Assembly: GCA_949361645.1 (NCBI GenBank)
Contig: OX442417.1
Coordinates: 6,742,275 to 6,806,274, forward strand
Source of the DNA: Spongilla lacustris
Lineage: Eukaryota; Porifera; Demospongiae; Spongillida; Spongillidae
Length of the DNA stretch: 64,000 nucleotides
Direction of reading: 5' to 3'
Shown: positions 13,355 to 24,839 of the stretch, in pieces
How positions within the stretch are numbered: the stretch's first letter is position 1
How the letters are laid out: every line of letters starts with the position of its first letter
Position numbers and translations under genes: made by a program
The notes under the pieces: model-generated
Database searches by the model: none
What the model saw: the letters and a program-made list of their open reading frames with translations, nothing else
Told to the model about the DNA's origin: nothing

Positions 13355-14375
13355 CATACACACATAGTGATACACACACATGCACACATACACACATGTT
13401 GCATACACATACACACACATACATACACACATGCACACACATATGCATAAAAACATACATTGTACACACAACATGGACACATACACACATGCACACACAC
13501 ATGCACACACATGCACACACACATGCACCAACATGCACACACACGTGCACACATGACACATGTACACATGCACACACATGCACACACATGCACACACACA
13601 TGCACACACACATGCACACACACATGCACACACATGCACACACACATACACACATGACACACACATACACACATGACACACACATACACACATGCATACA
13701 TACACACATGCACACATACACACATACACACATGCACACACACACACACATGCACACACATGACACACAAGCATACACATCAGGGATATATTGCCACATT
13801 TTCAACAGGAGGTGGGTTTTGGAATATATAAAGATATAGGGGTTGGGCAAAAATAAATGTCTTCCCTCTGCAGTTTTATTTTTACATGGCATGTGTAAAC
13901 CACGGGGTGGGTTAGTCAAATTAGGGGCAAACCAGTACACACACATGCACATGTACACACATACACACACATGCACATGTACGCACACATGCACACACAT
14001 ACACACACATGCACACATACACACACATGCGCGCACATACATACCTACCTACACACATGCACACACACATGCACACATACACACATGCACACATACACAC
14101 ATGTACACATACACACATGCACACATACACACATGCACACATACACACATGCACACATACACACATGCACACATACACACATGAACACATACACATACAC
14201 ACATGCATACATACACACATGCACACATACACATATGACACACACTTGTACACACATATACACAACACACACACACAGACATGCATATACATACACACAC
14301 ATGCACACACATACACAACACACACACGCACACATGCATGTGCTGCTAATGCACACACATACACATATAAACACA
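13355..14375. repeat. Long CA microsatellite (two blocks)
   Basis: ACACACATGCACACA-type repeats run at about 13355-13775 and 13935-14375, broken by about 150 bp of ordinary sequence. All long frames on both strands here are low-complexity artefacts. Further CA/TG blocks occur at 10188-10285, 14975-15058 and 15220-15325. Confidence 0.9.
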
Positions 14376-14439
14376 TACACTTAATTATCAACCTAATAAT
14401 TCCTAGCTGGGTACACCCCCAAATGCAATGCAAGCGTGA

Positions 14440-14755
14440 TGTTCATTGGTTGACTGATTGGCAGCAAATGGGGGCAAGGGGCAGGAGTACCCCACGAGCC
14501 TGTGTCCCTGTACCCAAACTCCCCGGCAGTGGTGGCACCAGCTAGTGCCACTGACCACAACCGGGTGACCTGTGTACCAAAGCCAGGACGCTGGTCCAGG
14601 CTTGGCTATCCAGGATCGTTGGGGAAGTCTGCAGGCACCAGGGTGACACTGGTCACCAACTGGGTGACCTGTTTACCAAGCCAAGACGCTGGTCCAGGCT
14701 TGGCTAGCCGGCTTTGTAGGGACAAGCCCGCAGGGCTCTGCCCCCTGCCTTACTG
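14440..14755. repeat. GC-rich insert with two tandem units inside copy 2
   Basis: Two units of about 100 bp share GGGTGACCTGT, TACCAA and GACGCTGGTCCAGGCTTGGCTA (about 14564-14612 and 14660-14710). The ends are loosely inverted (GGGGGCAAGGGGCAG near 14469 against CTGCCCCCTGCC near 14738). The GC content and absence from copy 1 suggest a later MITE-like insertion. Confidence 0.5.
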
Positions 14756-16328
14756 TAATTGAATATGACCAGGAAATGCATCATACAGCAAAGTACTAAT
14801 ACATGTGGAGGGGAGGGTGGAAAGGTGAAGCGAACAAAGGGGCCATCGCCCAGCGCCATCTGACAATAGTAAGGCTACTCCATATCACAAAAATAAGGCT
14901 TGAGTGTGATGTGGTTATGTGTGTAAACAGGAATTACTAGTGCCCATTAAAACCTGTTTTGCTCCCTAAACAGTACCATGTACACACACACACAATGCAT
15001 ACATGCACACACATGCACATGCACACACATGCACACACATAATGCATACATGCACACGCAGGGGGAGCGTTGATTAATAGGACTGCAGGACTGTTGGGGA
15101 AGGGGGAGGGGGGCCTCATATTTAGCCAAAACGAAAGCGGGGAGGGGGGGGGAGGGGGGGGGGGTGTCCCTCGCAATCAGGCATCAAACAAGGAGGATTG
15201 ACCAGCCCCCCTGGCTACAGGCCTGCATACACACACACATACACACACATGCATATTCACACATACACACGCATTCACACACACAATGCACACATTAACA
15301 GACATGCACATGTGTGTATGTGTATAGCAGAAATACTGTTGGACAGCAAATACACTCTGAGAGAAGTGCGCTTTTTTTGCAATTGGAACTACTCAAAAGT
15401 CCTCCTCAACGTGTATTCACAATTGTAATATATAAATATGTAAGGTCATGCTAAAAATATATTTCATTGCGCATGCGTGACCTTTAGAAACACGTTCTGT
15501 TATTCAGGAACAGGTAAGTTCCGACTTTTTGGTAAGCTATTTGTTTTGTTCCAGCGTTGAGCGATGCATCAATTTTGAGTAAGACGAGTTGAGCGCTTTG
15601 AAGAGAGTTCATCGAGAACAGCAGTTCGCGATCGGACCGGAATGCCTGTTTATATGGTCTAGCTAAGGAAAATTCTGCTACTACCGCTCGCTGCGCTGCC
15701 TCACTATAATGAGCCACTGCATAAGGCAGGTAAGTACCTTGTAGCGCTAAATAACGCCCTACCTTACCTTACAAAGGTCATATGACACGCTGGCTCTAGC
15801 AAGCCTTCCAGGTAAGCTTAACAATCGGTACGATTGACGCTGTTATTGCCACTGATCCGCTTAGCGAACATGACCATCGTCGGACTGAGGGCTGCACCCA
15901 AGATTCAATTAAAAAGGTTAGGCATGTCTCATATTGGAACCTGACCATTATATATTATGTTTTCTCCGTTTGTTTAGTGTCCAAAGGATGCAGAGGGACA
16001 CTCCAGGACTACTCGATCGTCGCATAGGCCCTAAAGACATGTTTATAGTTTTGTTGTATGATTGTATTTATTGTCAACTTTTTATTAAAATCATCAACTG
16101 TTGTTGTATAGTTTATTAAGATCAATTTATGTTGTATCATAAGATTACGGTGCATGCACGAACTATTGATACCTGTGTCAACACCCATTAGAGTGTACTG
16201 GCTACACTTCAGGGGTGTTGGCTCTAACACCCTTGAGCGGTTACCACAACACTCCATAGGGTGTTATTCCTAAACAGGCGTACGAACACCCCTAAGGGTG
16301 TTGTGGCAACACCCTTTTTTTAACAGTG

Positions 16329-17782
16329 TGTACAGCAAGGCTGAGCGAGCGTGTTCGTACACTTAAATCATTGCTGCGATATCGTGCCAAACAGGGGCGG
16401 CGGAAGGTATTTTTAAGTGGGGTATGACTATATAATGAGTGGGCATGGTAGATAGTGGTTGCAAATGAACCGCTTGTTGAGTAGCTACTTAACGGTTCAC
16501 ACTTTTAATATCATCCGATTCCAATTCTCTTTGGTTATAACTGATGTACAACACGGTTAGTTACGGCTAATAATAATTCTACTCGGTAAAGTTGGGGGGG
16601 TAAATACCCCCCCCCCCCCCCCCCCCCCCCCCCCTGGTTCCGCCGCCGCTGCCAAAGGCCAGCCAGCCTGTCAGGCCAGAGACCTAGCCTGACCTGTCAG
16701 GCCAGACCACGCCCCCTCGATGTACCAATACATGCGCATATCGCATGCAGTTACAGCTACCTCAATTATTTGAAAAAACTAAGCTCACTTCTTGTTCAGA
16801 TTTGAACTAGTAAGATGCAACAGTATAAAATAGCAACATGCAGCACTGTATATAGTATGCTTATTACTAGTTATCAGTTATAACGCCAAGGGCATATTCC
16901 ATGCTCATGACCAGCTGCTCATGACATTATACATGTGATTCACACAATAAGAGATACATGTGCACATATGCCACCTTATATGTACGCATTCGGTAACTTT
17001 CCTCTCCCATCTACGCAGACAAACATCAGTGCACAAATTATTTGGATAATTTTCCTAATGCATAAAAATTACAAGGAATTTGTAGTGAACATGAGTAGTA
17101 TAGTTCACTGGAAACTCTCTGCTGCACTTTATCAAAGTGGTTTACAAATTCCTCTCCCATCAAACATGCATAAGAACTTCATTATTGTGATAATTTCTCT
17201 AATGCATAACTTATACAAATTAACAGGAATTTGTAGTGCACATGAGTTGTATTTCATTGGAAACTCTCTGCTGCACTTTATTAACAAATTCCTCCGAGAG
17301 GCCGAGACTAGCCCGAGAGTACTGAAATATCAGATTAGGGGAATATGAATAGTAATTTACACACTTGGCATTTAGAAAGTTAGTCATCTGGTACAACCAA
17401 CAGAATACGTGAGAAGTATAGTCGCATTATATTATGCATGTGGCAATTTTGAAGGAACCTCTTGTGATGCATGCAACAAATTCAAAGAAGGTTAGACTGT
17501 CAGCAAAAACTCGAAGGAGCAAATTTTCACATCATGCATGTACATGTACTAAGAGTTTCATGCTCAAATTTTCTGAGAGACGGGATTTGCGATGCATGCA
17601 TGTAAAATACTGCGATTTCTTGGCTCTTAACTTAAAATAGTCTTTTCTTTTTTGGCACCATAGATATTAGAATAAGTATTACTCTAATTTCTATGTTAAT
17701 TGGCACTAAGACCAATATTTTCCATTTGGTCTTTGTACTGAATCCCGTTCGATGTGCGTGAAGGGATTTAAAGTCTAATGTA
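16329..17782. repeat. Non-coding stretch with a C-run and a diverged tandem duplication
   Basis: A C-run of about 32 lies at 16602-16634. At about 17003-17150 and 17151-17290 two diverged copies of one unit share CCTCTCCCATC, GGAATTTGTAGTG and GGAAACTCTCTGCTGCACTTTA. The 137-residue frame across it is made by this duplication and shows no domain. The rest shows no gene. Confidence 0.5.
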
Positions 17783-19160
17783 CCGGTGTCACAGGCATAC
17801 GGGTCCCCCCCCCCATTTTGGGTCCGGGAGGACCCATATGCCTAGGCAACTGGGTCCCCCCCGGACCCAGTTGCCTAGGCATGTGGGTCCCCCCGGACCT
17901 CGATGCCTAGATGTAAAAAATTAATTATCTCGGACCCAATGCCTAGGCAACCTGGTCCCCCCCGGACCCAGCTGCTAGTTAGCAAAATATATACTTATAT
18001 ATAAACATTTTACAGAGAAAGCATACATGTATATATGCTTCGTGACCATAGGCGTTCGCGGGGGGGGGGGGGGGGGGGGGAGAGAGGTGGGCGTATGCCC
18101 ACCTCCCCTGCGTACCCCAACTAATTAATATCCATAGCGGTTAACAATCGATTGCATTGAGTACCTACTTTGTTATTGAACGGCACAATCGATATGCATG
18201 GGGACTACGAGTGATTCCCCGTCCATTGTATATCGCTCGTTGAGTGGTATATGCCGTTCAATAACGATGGCTTGCTTGTGACTTCAAAACTGTGTACTTA
18301 TTATAGTGCTGTAGGAAGCACTAATTTTGTTCTGAAACTGCATGTGGCTTTCATGTAGAAATATTCCATGCACTGCACTGAAAGCTTCGCGTCTCGCACG
18401 GGAGGGTTGGTTGATGTAATAATCTACGTTGCCTCCGGAGCCCTGGATACAAGCCTATGTTTTGACAGATGTATGTATTACCCCCGGCTGAGCACATGCA
18501 GACTGATAGTTTCCTAGCGTGTCTCAAAATTGCATTGCGATCGACAGATCAATCATTATAAGTCCTGTATGATACGAAGTAACAGTTGGTGTACTACTTG
18601 AACATGACCCATTCATTGTTTGTATATGCTCAACATGTTTTTTATCGTATCATAATAATTACACAAAAATAACACACTAAATAATAACTACTTACAGACT
18701 ACTACAAAGTACCTAAGCCTAACTAATGTTTCAGACATAGGCTACTCAAATGATTGGGGCAGACTTCTCGTCAAAATAGCTATTGCTATGCTACGAGTTA
18801 GCACCAGACTAAGTCTGCCAAAAAGATCAGCAGTGACCTTACTTTTCGGCAGAGAAACACAGATGGCAAGCCGAGTGGCTGTTACAAAGTGTAACGGCTG
18901 ACGGACGCTAAATTACCGTTGAGAAAGTAACAACAAATGTGTCTATCGTATCAAAACCGGCGGTGCCAGTAAATAAATTGCATCAGGACCCCCCCCCCCT
19001 CCGCGCCCTACCCGGACCAAGATGCCTGGATGTACAAATAATTACCCGGACCCATATGCCTAGGCATTTGGGTCCGGGGGGGGGACCCAGTTGCCTAGGC
19101 ATATGGGTTCCCCTGGACCCAAAATAGGGGAAGGGGGGACCCACATGCCTGTGACACCGG
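17783..19160. mobile_element. Foldback element with CCGGTGTCACAGGCAT ends
   Basis: Left CCGGTGTCACAGGCATACGGG and right CCCACATGCCTGTGACACCGG are inverted. The similarity runs about 100 bp inward through repeated GGGTCC...CATATGCCTAGGCA units. The middle has a G-run (about 18059-18080) and a second inverted pair, TTGTTATTGAACGGC at about 18170 against GCCGTTCAATAACGA at about 18252. No reading frame is recognised. Flanks are TA on the left and AC on the right, so no clear target duplication. Confidence 0.6.
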
Positions 19161-20290
19161 ACGTCATCCCGGGGGTACGTTTGTCTACCGCGGTGTACAG
19201 AAAATAAATTTATTCCCGTTCTGTAAGTTTAGCATCCGTTTTACATTTGACGGTGCATGCTCGTTGTACAGGTCCTTTGGAGCTTGGCCTGAAATTGTCA
19301 AGCTGTAATTAGTCAAAGCGAATTAAGCTATTTAATTTCGATTCGCCGCCACGCGTAGTTACGATAACTTTAGTAACTCGATCAAGCGTGGCTGATAAAC
19401 ATGTTAAGGACGTTTGAACCATGTTTTACGTCCTAGACGTGTTATTTGCCACGCCCATAATTGGCCGCACCAACTTTGGGCCGAGTGCGCCGGGCCTGGT
19501 TTAGGTCCTAAACACTTTCTTTAGGTCCTAAACGTCCTAAAGTATAACTGTAGGTCCATGCCCATATATGGGTGCGTTCACACGACTTTACTACATGTGC
19601 TGTATTGTACGGTAGGTCCGTAACTCTAGCAATTTATGTCCGCCCTTCTCTCGTTTCCATGCCCTGTTAAATGAATCAGCTGCCTGCGAATAGCCATGTG
19701 ATGCGCGTCTGAGTAACTTTTCAACAGTCTCGAGTGCAACGATCTAAGAGGTCGGCAATGACATGTTGGTGAATCTCAGTGTCCGATCATTTTATTATAG
19801 TACTGACTCCATATTCCAATTGAGTACATAGGCGCGAGTATTCTATAAACACTTTAAGACTGTTTGTATTCCACTAGGACTAGGAATGAAGAGGTATGCA
19901 TGTAAGTGCGCAGAGGTGTGTCTGTGGGGGCTGTGGGGTGTATGCGTGTGCGTGTGTGTGTGTGCGTGTGTAACGACATTTGTCTGTGTAATTGGTGTAA
20001 GACTCCATTTGAAGTGTGAAGGTTGGCTGGCATCTCCACTGGCATTATCATGGGGGTCACATTGACCCGTGGTTATGTGGCAGCTGGGTAACTCAGTTTC
20101 CTGCTGGCAGTGAGGGGTCTGGATAACTCCATCTGGAACCACTAAGCGAACTTGATTTGATTTGTCGATTTTGTACTCTTTTGTTTGAATTAGGACTGAT
20201 TTACGTGGGACTGTAGCACTATACTCTATTCCTCCAAGCTAAAGGAGATACAACACATAATGGATAGAAACTGTAAAACCGGCAGTGCAT
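19161..20290. other. Non-coding stretch
   Basis: No recognised gene. A short TG run at about 19935-19972 creates spurious frames on the minus strand. Confidence 0.4.
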
Positions 20291-20479
20291 GATGAATTTG
20301 ATGAGTGGTTATTCATTATTGATATTGCTAACCAAATTAGAAAGGGGGTTAAAAGCGTTAATAGTTTTAATGGCGTCCGCGGAATCACCTGATAATGAAC
20401 GATTGGTATATTACAGAGTTATTACAGACTGCAACGTATCAGAATGTAGGTTTCAATCACTTGTATATTTTGCTATGGT

Positions 20480-20566
20480 ATCACGTGCTCGCGCGGCAAT
20501 AAATATTCGGCTGTATGCGGAAATGAATACGCTACGCCACCTTCATTCAGGTCTGGACTAACAACG
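20480..20566 (+). promoter_or_regulatory. Candidate core promoter/5' UTR of the micro-exon gene
   Basis: CACGTG at 20482-20487 is followed, 10 bp later, by AATAAATATTCGGCTGTATGCGG (TATA-like, 20498-20507), then TTCATTCAGGTCTGGACTAACAA before the ATG at 20567. The same blocks with the same 10-bp spacing occur at 30235-30325 before the paralogous exon, while the sequence between has drifted. TTCATTCAG could be an initiator or the 3' splice site of a 5' UTR intron; I cannot decide. Confidence 0.5.
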
Positions 20567-20650
20567 ATGCTAAAAAAATTGGCTTTGCTTGCTGTTCTGG
20601 CGGCCCTTCCAGCGGCCCTAGCTCGTCCTCGTGCCCATAATTCTGAGATG
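20567..20650 (+). CDS. Signal-peptide exon of a micro-exon gene
   Basis: Twenty-eight codons begin MLKKLALLAVLAALPAALA, a textbook secretion signal with a Lys-rich start, Leu/Ala core and Ala-x-Ala end, followed by RPRAHNSEM. The exon stops in phase 0 directly before GTAAGT (20651). The paralogue at 30329-30412 keeps the same length, residues and donor, which shows the segment is a real exon rather than a chance frame. The product is therefore secreted or enters the secretory pathway. The following intron is about 1.47 kb and contains repeats. No family is recognised. Confidence 0.7.
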
Positions 20651-22118
20651 GTAAGTTATCATGCACGAGAACTTGCATGCATTGTCCTGCACCTCACGAT
20701 AGAAGTCAGTATCTATATCGTTTGCGTACTGAGACGATATTTAAAAATAGTGCACCCCGGTGTCCGGTTTGGCAATCGTCTACATGTATAACCGCCTTAG
20801 ACATCGTACATGTAGAAATTAAATCCTTTGCATGGATGGGCCAAATTCCAGGTTCACACATGGGGGTACGATGATGGCACGGTACGGAACAGCTCGTCAT
20901 GGCACGGTACGGCACGACTATCGAGTAACATTCTTACGCGTTTGAAGCTATGTGGTTTCGATTGGTTTAACGTAACTAGCTACAATTATTAAGTTCAGTG
21001 TTGTCCGCCATCTTGGTGCTCGATGGTATAAACGTAGGGCTTTTGGTTATTACTGTATACGTTCACAGTAAACGATGAGTCTGGTTTTATTTTTTTACAG
21101 TGTGTGCTGACATCATTCCTAGTCTAACGTACAGACGTAGTCACACCCTCGCGCTTTGCGGAGGGTCTGAACTCTGCGGGAGACATTGCCGTAATAAATC
21201 GGTTCTGATTACATGACATTGTACTTGAAAAAAAAAAGTTATTAATGTTACCTTATGTTACGAGGAATGCAATTATGTTACGTGAATTAACGCTAACATC
21301 ACAAATGTGCAGTGATGCTATTTGAGTGGCTAAACAAGTAAACATATGACATCATGGTGTATAGGTATGTGAGGGGACACAGCAGGAGGTAAACACTTGG
21401 TAGAGGTGGTCAGGCAAGCATCACACCTAGTTAACTAATAGCTCATCTTGAGAAGATTGCCCCTCCTCCAGTTCTCTCTAACCCACTTTTGGCAAGCGCT
21501 AACAACCTATCAATGCTAAAAGGTGCTGAAGTGTGCATTGTGCTCCAAATTCTCTCACAGCCACTGGAACTGCAGTGTGGTGCACTGGTGTCAATGGTGG
21601 ATCCAGGATTGTCAGTTAGGGGGGGGGGGGGGGGCGTTTTAAGCAATGGATACAAAATGGGGTGGGTGCGGGAGGGGGCAACGCCCTCTCCCACTCCGGT
21701 ATGGGGGAGCGCTGTAACATCAAATTTCTGGCCGCATAAAAACATATCACGTGCGTTTACGTAACAATGAATTTAATTAAGCAGGAAAAATTTATACCCA
21801 GGCCTTAAGTGCCCTGAGCTTAATATTAATTAATTAATTATTGATTAATTCAAGGCAGCGCTGTGTTATTTATTTATATGCTTTTACGAAAATCTTAGTT
21901 GAGGTGGAGCCAAAGAATTAAAATACTACACATTCTTTACTCTACCGATGTATTCATGCACCCTAGCTGGGGCTACACCTTCATTTTATTTCCTACTCAT
22001 GCAGATTAAGACTTTTACTAACAATTTGGACCTTGGATTTGTTTGTGTATAACTCCTAGTTTTTCTGTCATCTTAGTATATTCCATGTATTAATATAAAT
22101 GCTACCTTACCCATACAG
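20651..22118. other. First intron of the micro-exon gene, containing repeats
   Basis: It begins GTAAGT and ends CCCATACAG at 22118. 20790-20990 resembles the reverse of about 56190-56400 (a dispersed repeat with GGCACGGTACGG units). 21430-21780 carries a G-run (21620-21634) and looks like a small interspersed element. No confident exon is seen inside. Confidence 0.5.
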
Positions 22119-22383
22119 GTAATGCAGAGTGGTAAGGCCTCTTATTAGCGTATGTTCATTTGTCTGTTATCTTGATTGATGCTTCAATCAGATTTGGACA
22201 CAAATATGGACAACATTTATGACCAGTCAAAGTTAGAAAACCTTGAAGGTAATACATGTAAATGGTTGATGTATGAACAATGATATGACCAACTAGGTGA
22301 AGGTAAAAAGCCTCTTTTCAGATATGAAGTTACCTTACATGCAAGCGGAGATTGTTAAAGTTAATGGACATAAAGAGGAAGAT
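22119..22383 (+). CDS. Propeptide exons 2-4 of the micro-exon gene
   Basis: Three short exons have clean sites and matching phases. Exon 2 is 22119-22131 (13 nt, after CCCATACAG, before GTAAGG), moving phase 0 to 1. Exon 3 is 22192-22248 (57 nt, after TTCAATCAG, before GTAATA), phase 1 to 1, coding LDTNMDNIYDQSKLENLE. Exon 4 is 22322-22383 (62 nt, after CTCTTTTCAG, before GTAAGC), phase 1 to 0, coding MKLPYMQAEIVKVNGHKEED. Only one frame is open across all junctions. The segment is acidic and lacks Cys, as expected for the propeptide of a processed secreted peptide; that role is inferred. Introns are 60 and 73 nt. Confidence 0.65.
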
Positions 22384-22514
22384 GTAAGCCACTGTTGATA
22401 TCAGTCATGCATGATAATATGGAGGGTACTGGCTGGGGATTTGTGTGCATTAATGTGTGTTTGGTGTCGAAGGAATTCAAGTGATTTTAATCATTCTCTT
22501 TTAAAAATATGAAG

Positions 22515-23715
22515 GTGCAAGCATCAGATTGTGTAAGTGCTTTTAGTGGTTCTATTTAATGCACATGACATTTCATTACTTTTGACCATTTTCCCTTGCA
22601 GTGCGTAAGTTTATGTGAATCTTCACTGTAAAAATATGACTGAACATATACATGTATGATTCAAATATACTCTGTTGCATATTAGAAAGTAAGCTGATGT
22701 TGGTTTGGCTGATGAGTTTATTTTACTTGTGAATCTGCCAATTCCTTGATATGGTGTGACATGTGGACTGGTGAAGTGTGTAAGTGAGAACATTGCATCA
22801 TTGATTTCTGTTAATGATAATTTTTGTTGGCACATTATTGCTGCAAACAATTTAGTTGGTAGGTTATATAAAACAACCAAAAAGTATATTTATAACATTA
22901 CTGGGTGTTTTGAATACTACATTTGCTGTGTACCACCATCATATAGCGAGTAAGTTGCATTCCTTGAAACTATAATAACTCTGATATTTTTACTCATGTC
23001 CTCTATGAACACGGTTAACAGTCGAGCAACGTAAGTTCTTGGTGTAATGCACAGTCTATAATCACTTATTCAACACACATTGTTGCATGAATACTGGTTA
23101 TTGTCATAGTATTAAGTCAAGTCACATAGACATGCTTGCTTATCAACCTATTTCATGTATGCTCCCCTGCACTGTTACCATATGTAATGCAGCCTGTAAG
23201 AGTTATGTAAATATTCTTATTTTCAATCTATCATAAATGTCTTTTGGAATGCTGCGAATTATTCAGCCTGTAAGTTATGCATACAACAAAGAAGTGTTTT
23301 TAATAACAGATGCATCACTGGATGATTTGTGCACCATGATTGCTACGCGTGACTTTGCTACAAAAAATTCTGGGGGTAAGCTTCAGATACAACAAGAATG
23401 TATTACTAATAACTGTTACATCATCGCTGGGATGATTTGTGAACCACGATTGCTATGCTAGCCTTCGCTGCAAATAATTCAGGAGAGGGTAAGTTACTAA
23501 TGCAACAAAGATATATCATTAATAACAGTTGACTGGATATTTTGGGACATACAGATAAACCCATGGGTAAGTGTTACTGTGAAATAGTACCGCCTAGTCT
23601 TTTCTAACGGGTATCGTTTCTTTAATTAAGAAGGTACAGCGTAATCTATAGTATTGTTTGCTGTTCTGATTACTGTCTACACCAACATATGAATCGTCTT
23701 CAGAATAAGCAGCAG
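22515..23715 (+). CDS. Micro-exon array 1 (3-18 nt exons)
   Basis: A run of AG-exon-GT modules follows, all phase 0 and all multiples of three: 22515-22532 (18 nt, ends in a Cys codon), 22602-22604 (Cys), 22686-22688 (Lys), 22777-22779 (Cys), 22856-22858 (Leu, donor GTAGGT), 22947-22949 (Arg), 23022-23030 (9 nt), 23193-23195 (Pro), 23267-23269 (Pro), 23483-23488 (6 nt), 23555-23566 (12 nt), 23631-23633 (weak donor GTACAG) and 23704-23715 (12 nt, donor GTATGT). Most donors are GTAAGT-like and intron spacing is mostly 65-110 bp. A decayed module lies near 23375. Some modules may be skipped or wrongly called; acceptors for 22515 and 22777 are weak. Encoded residues are rich in Cys and Pro. I do not assemble the mature peptide. 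No family is recognised; a secreted Cys-rich peptide is the inference. Confidence 0.55.
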
Positions 23716-23838
23716 GTATGTTGTTATCATGCATTCATTTTGATTGCACGAATGGTGCTTTGCAATAGCTTAAAGCATAATTGATAAATGGCCATTGTGA
23801 CGGACATTTGAACGATACAGAAACCATAAGCTTCTCAG

Positions 23839-23880
23839 ATTACTCCACCAAAATATCATCAACAAAAAAGATTTCTGTAA
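23839..23880 (+). CDS. Candidate terminal exon of micro-exon gene 1
   Basis: After the acceptor AAGCTTCTCAG, phase 0 reading gives 13 codons, polar and basic, and a TAA at 23878-23880. No in-frame GT donor follows. Poly(A) signals AATAAA lie 116 and 170 bp downstream. This fits the last coding exon; an alternative is that it is skipped and the transcript continues to the array at 26471. Confidence 0.45.
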   Translation: MTPPKYHQQKRFL

Positions 23881-23995
23881 AAAGTCGAATGTTGATGAAA
23901 TGAATTAGTGCTCAAATTATGACAGTACATGTATAATATGAGTTGTGTAATTCATTTTGCCTTTTTAATAATAAGTAATATTCAGTAATAACACT

Positions 23996-24055
23996 AATAA
24001 AATAATCTACACACGCTATTTATGAAGTAAGTTACACATGATATGCAACAATAAA
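23996..24055 (+). terminator. Candidate poly(A) signals
   Basis: AATAAA occurs at 23996-24001 and 24050-24055, downstream of the stop at 23880, in an AT-rich stretch. Confidence 0.4.
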
Positions 24056-24265
24056 ACTTAATCCCTTTTATTGGAAGGCATTTGAAGTGGTTGATTTAAT
24101 GAACTGTTGCTAACAAAACAGCAACAGCAAGATAGATATGCACATTTATACACATCTAAACATGCATCAGCTAAGTGAAGGAAGGGACCATAATTACCTG
24201 CACATCTTGAGTTTCACCATGAATGAATATATGTAATTTATCATCATTTTGGTCTAAACACACAG

Positions 24266-24295
24266 ATACAGATGAAGCCGCTACACGTGGTACAT
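24266..24295 (+). CDS. Isolated candidate short exon
   Basis: ACACAG or ATACAG precedes 30 or 24 nt (start 24266 or 24272) ending before GTAAGTG at 24296. Both lengths are multiples of three and open in phase 0. It lies past the poly(A) signals of gene 1 and could belong to a second gene that includes the 26471-27064 array. Confidence 0.3.
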
Positions 24296-24647
24296 GTAAG
24301 TGCTTCATGTAGTAGAAGTAGTATTCATGCAAACGATGGGTCAACTATGCTGTATGTATATGGATTTGAGCCTATCGTTGTTATCAGTAAGTAAAACACC
24401 TGTTATCGAATATTTATTGAAATTCCTGTACATAGCAGTCATGATTATCGATGATACATAAGAAAGAGGGCGTGACCAAAGGCTACGAGTCACTCCATGT
24501 CAAAAACGTACATTTGGTGACCAATTTGACAGCTGCAATTGCATGCATTCCTTTGACTAGACTTTTAATAAATAAACGGAACGTGAAATACATACAATTA
24601 GACGTTACTTAAGTAATTAAATTGAAATCATAAAGAGAAACAATAAT

Positions 24648-24839
24648 TTACTCCATAAATGAGGCCAGAGGAGCACCATCATTAAACCCCAGCCCACTCC
24701 TCCATTTGATGCGTTCCTTCATATCCTGCAAGGTTAATGAATGATGTGGCAGTCCATTTAACCTCGTACTTGGCTGTCCTCGACGGTCGATAATCTCCTC
24801 CGGCCGGCATACCCGGTGTTTTGGAGACTTTAGACTCAT
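24648..24839 (-). CDS. Hypothetical small protein, minus strand
   Basis: An open frame of 63 codons starts MSLKSPKHRVCRPEEIIDRR and ends GFNDGAPLASFME then TAA. Composition is protein-like and charged. It can also be read as two exons: nine codons up to CACCGG, donor GTATGC, and a second exon after ATTAACCTTGCAG starting DMKERIKWRSGLG, since the possible intron keeps frame. No family is recognised. It lies antisense between the two micro-exon arrays. Confidence 0.3.
   Translation of the reverse strand: MSLKSPKHRVCRPEEIIDRRGQPSTRLNGLPHHSLTLQDMKERIKWRSGLGFNDGAPLASFME

Larger units (their letters stand above)
12306..16328. mobile_element. Non-autonomous element copy 2, inverted relative to copy 1
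   Basis: It starts CACTGTTAAAAAAAC at 12306 and ends TTTTTTTAACAGTG at 16328. The flanking dinucleotides are TG on both sides rather than TA. The sequence is the reverse complement of the 7440 element over both ends, about 0.9-1.0 kb each, with diverged CA tracts in the middle. A GC-rich tandem segment (about 14440-14755) has no counterpart in copy 1. No transposase is seen. Confidence 0.75.

Noticed and set aside
13193..14545. Frames up to 277 residues
   Set aside because: Same cause: CA/TG repeats; no domain outside the repeat.
20289..20561. 90-residue frame directly before the signal exon
   Set aside because: The paralogous upstream region at 30080-30320 has shifts and stops in it but keeps promoter-like blocks, so it is regulatory DNA.
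23237..23461. 74-residue frame with TDASLDDLCTMIATRDFATK
   Set aside because: It crosses the tandem micro-exon/intron modules and is not kept in the neighbouring module.
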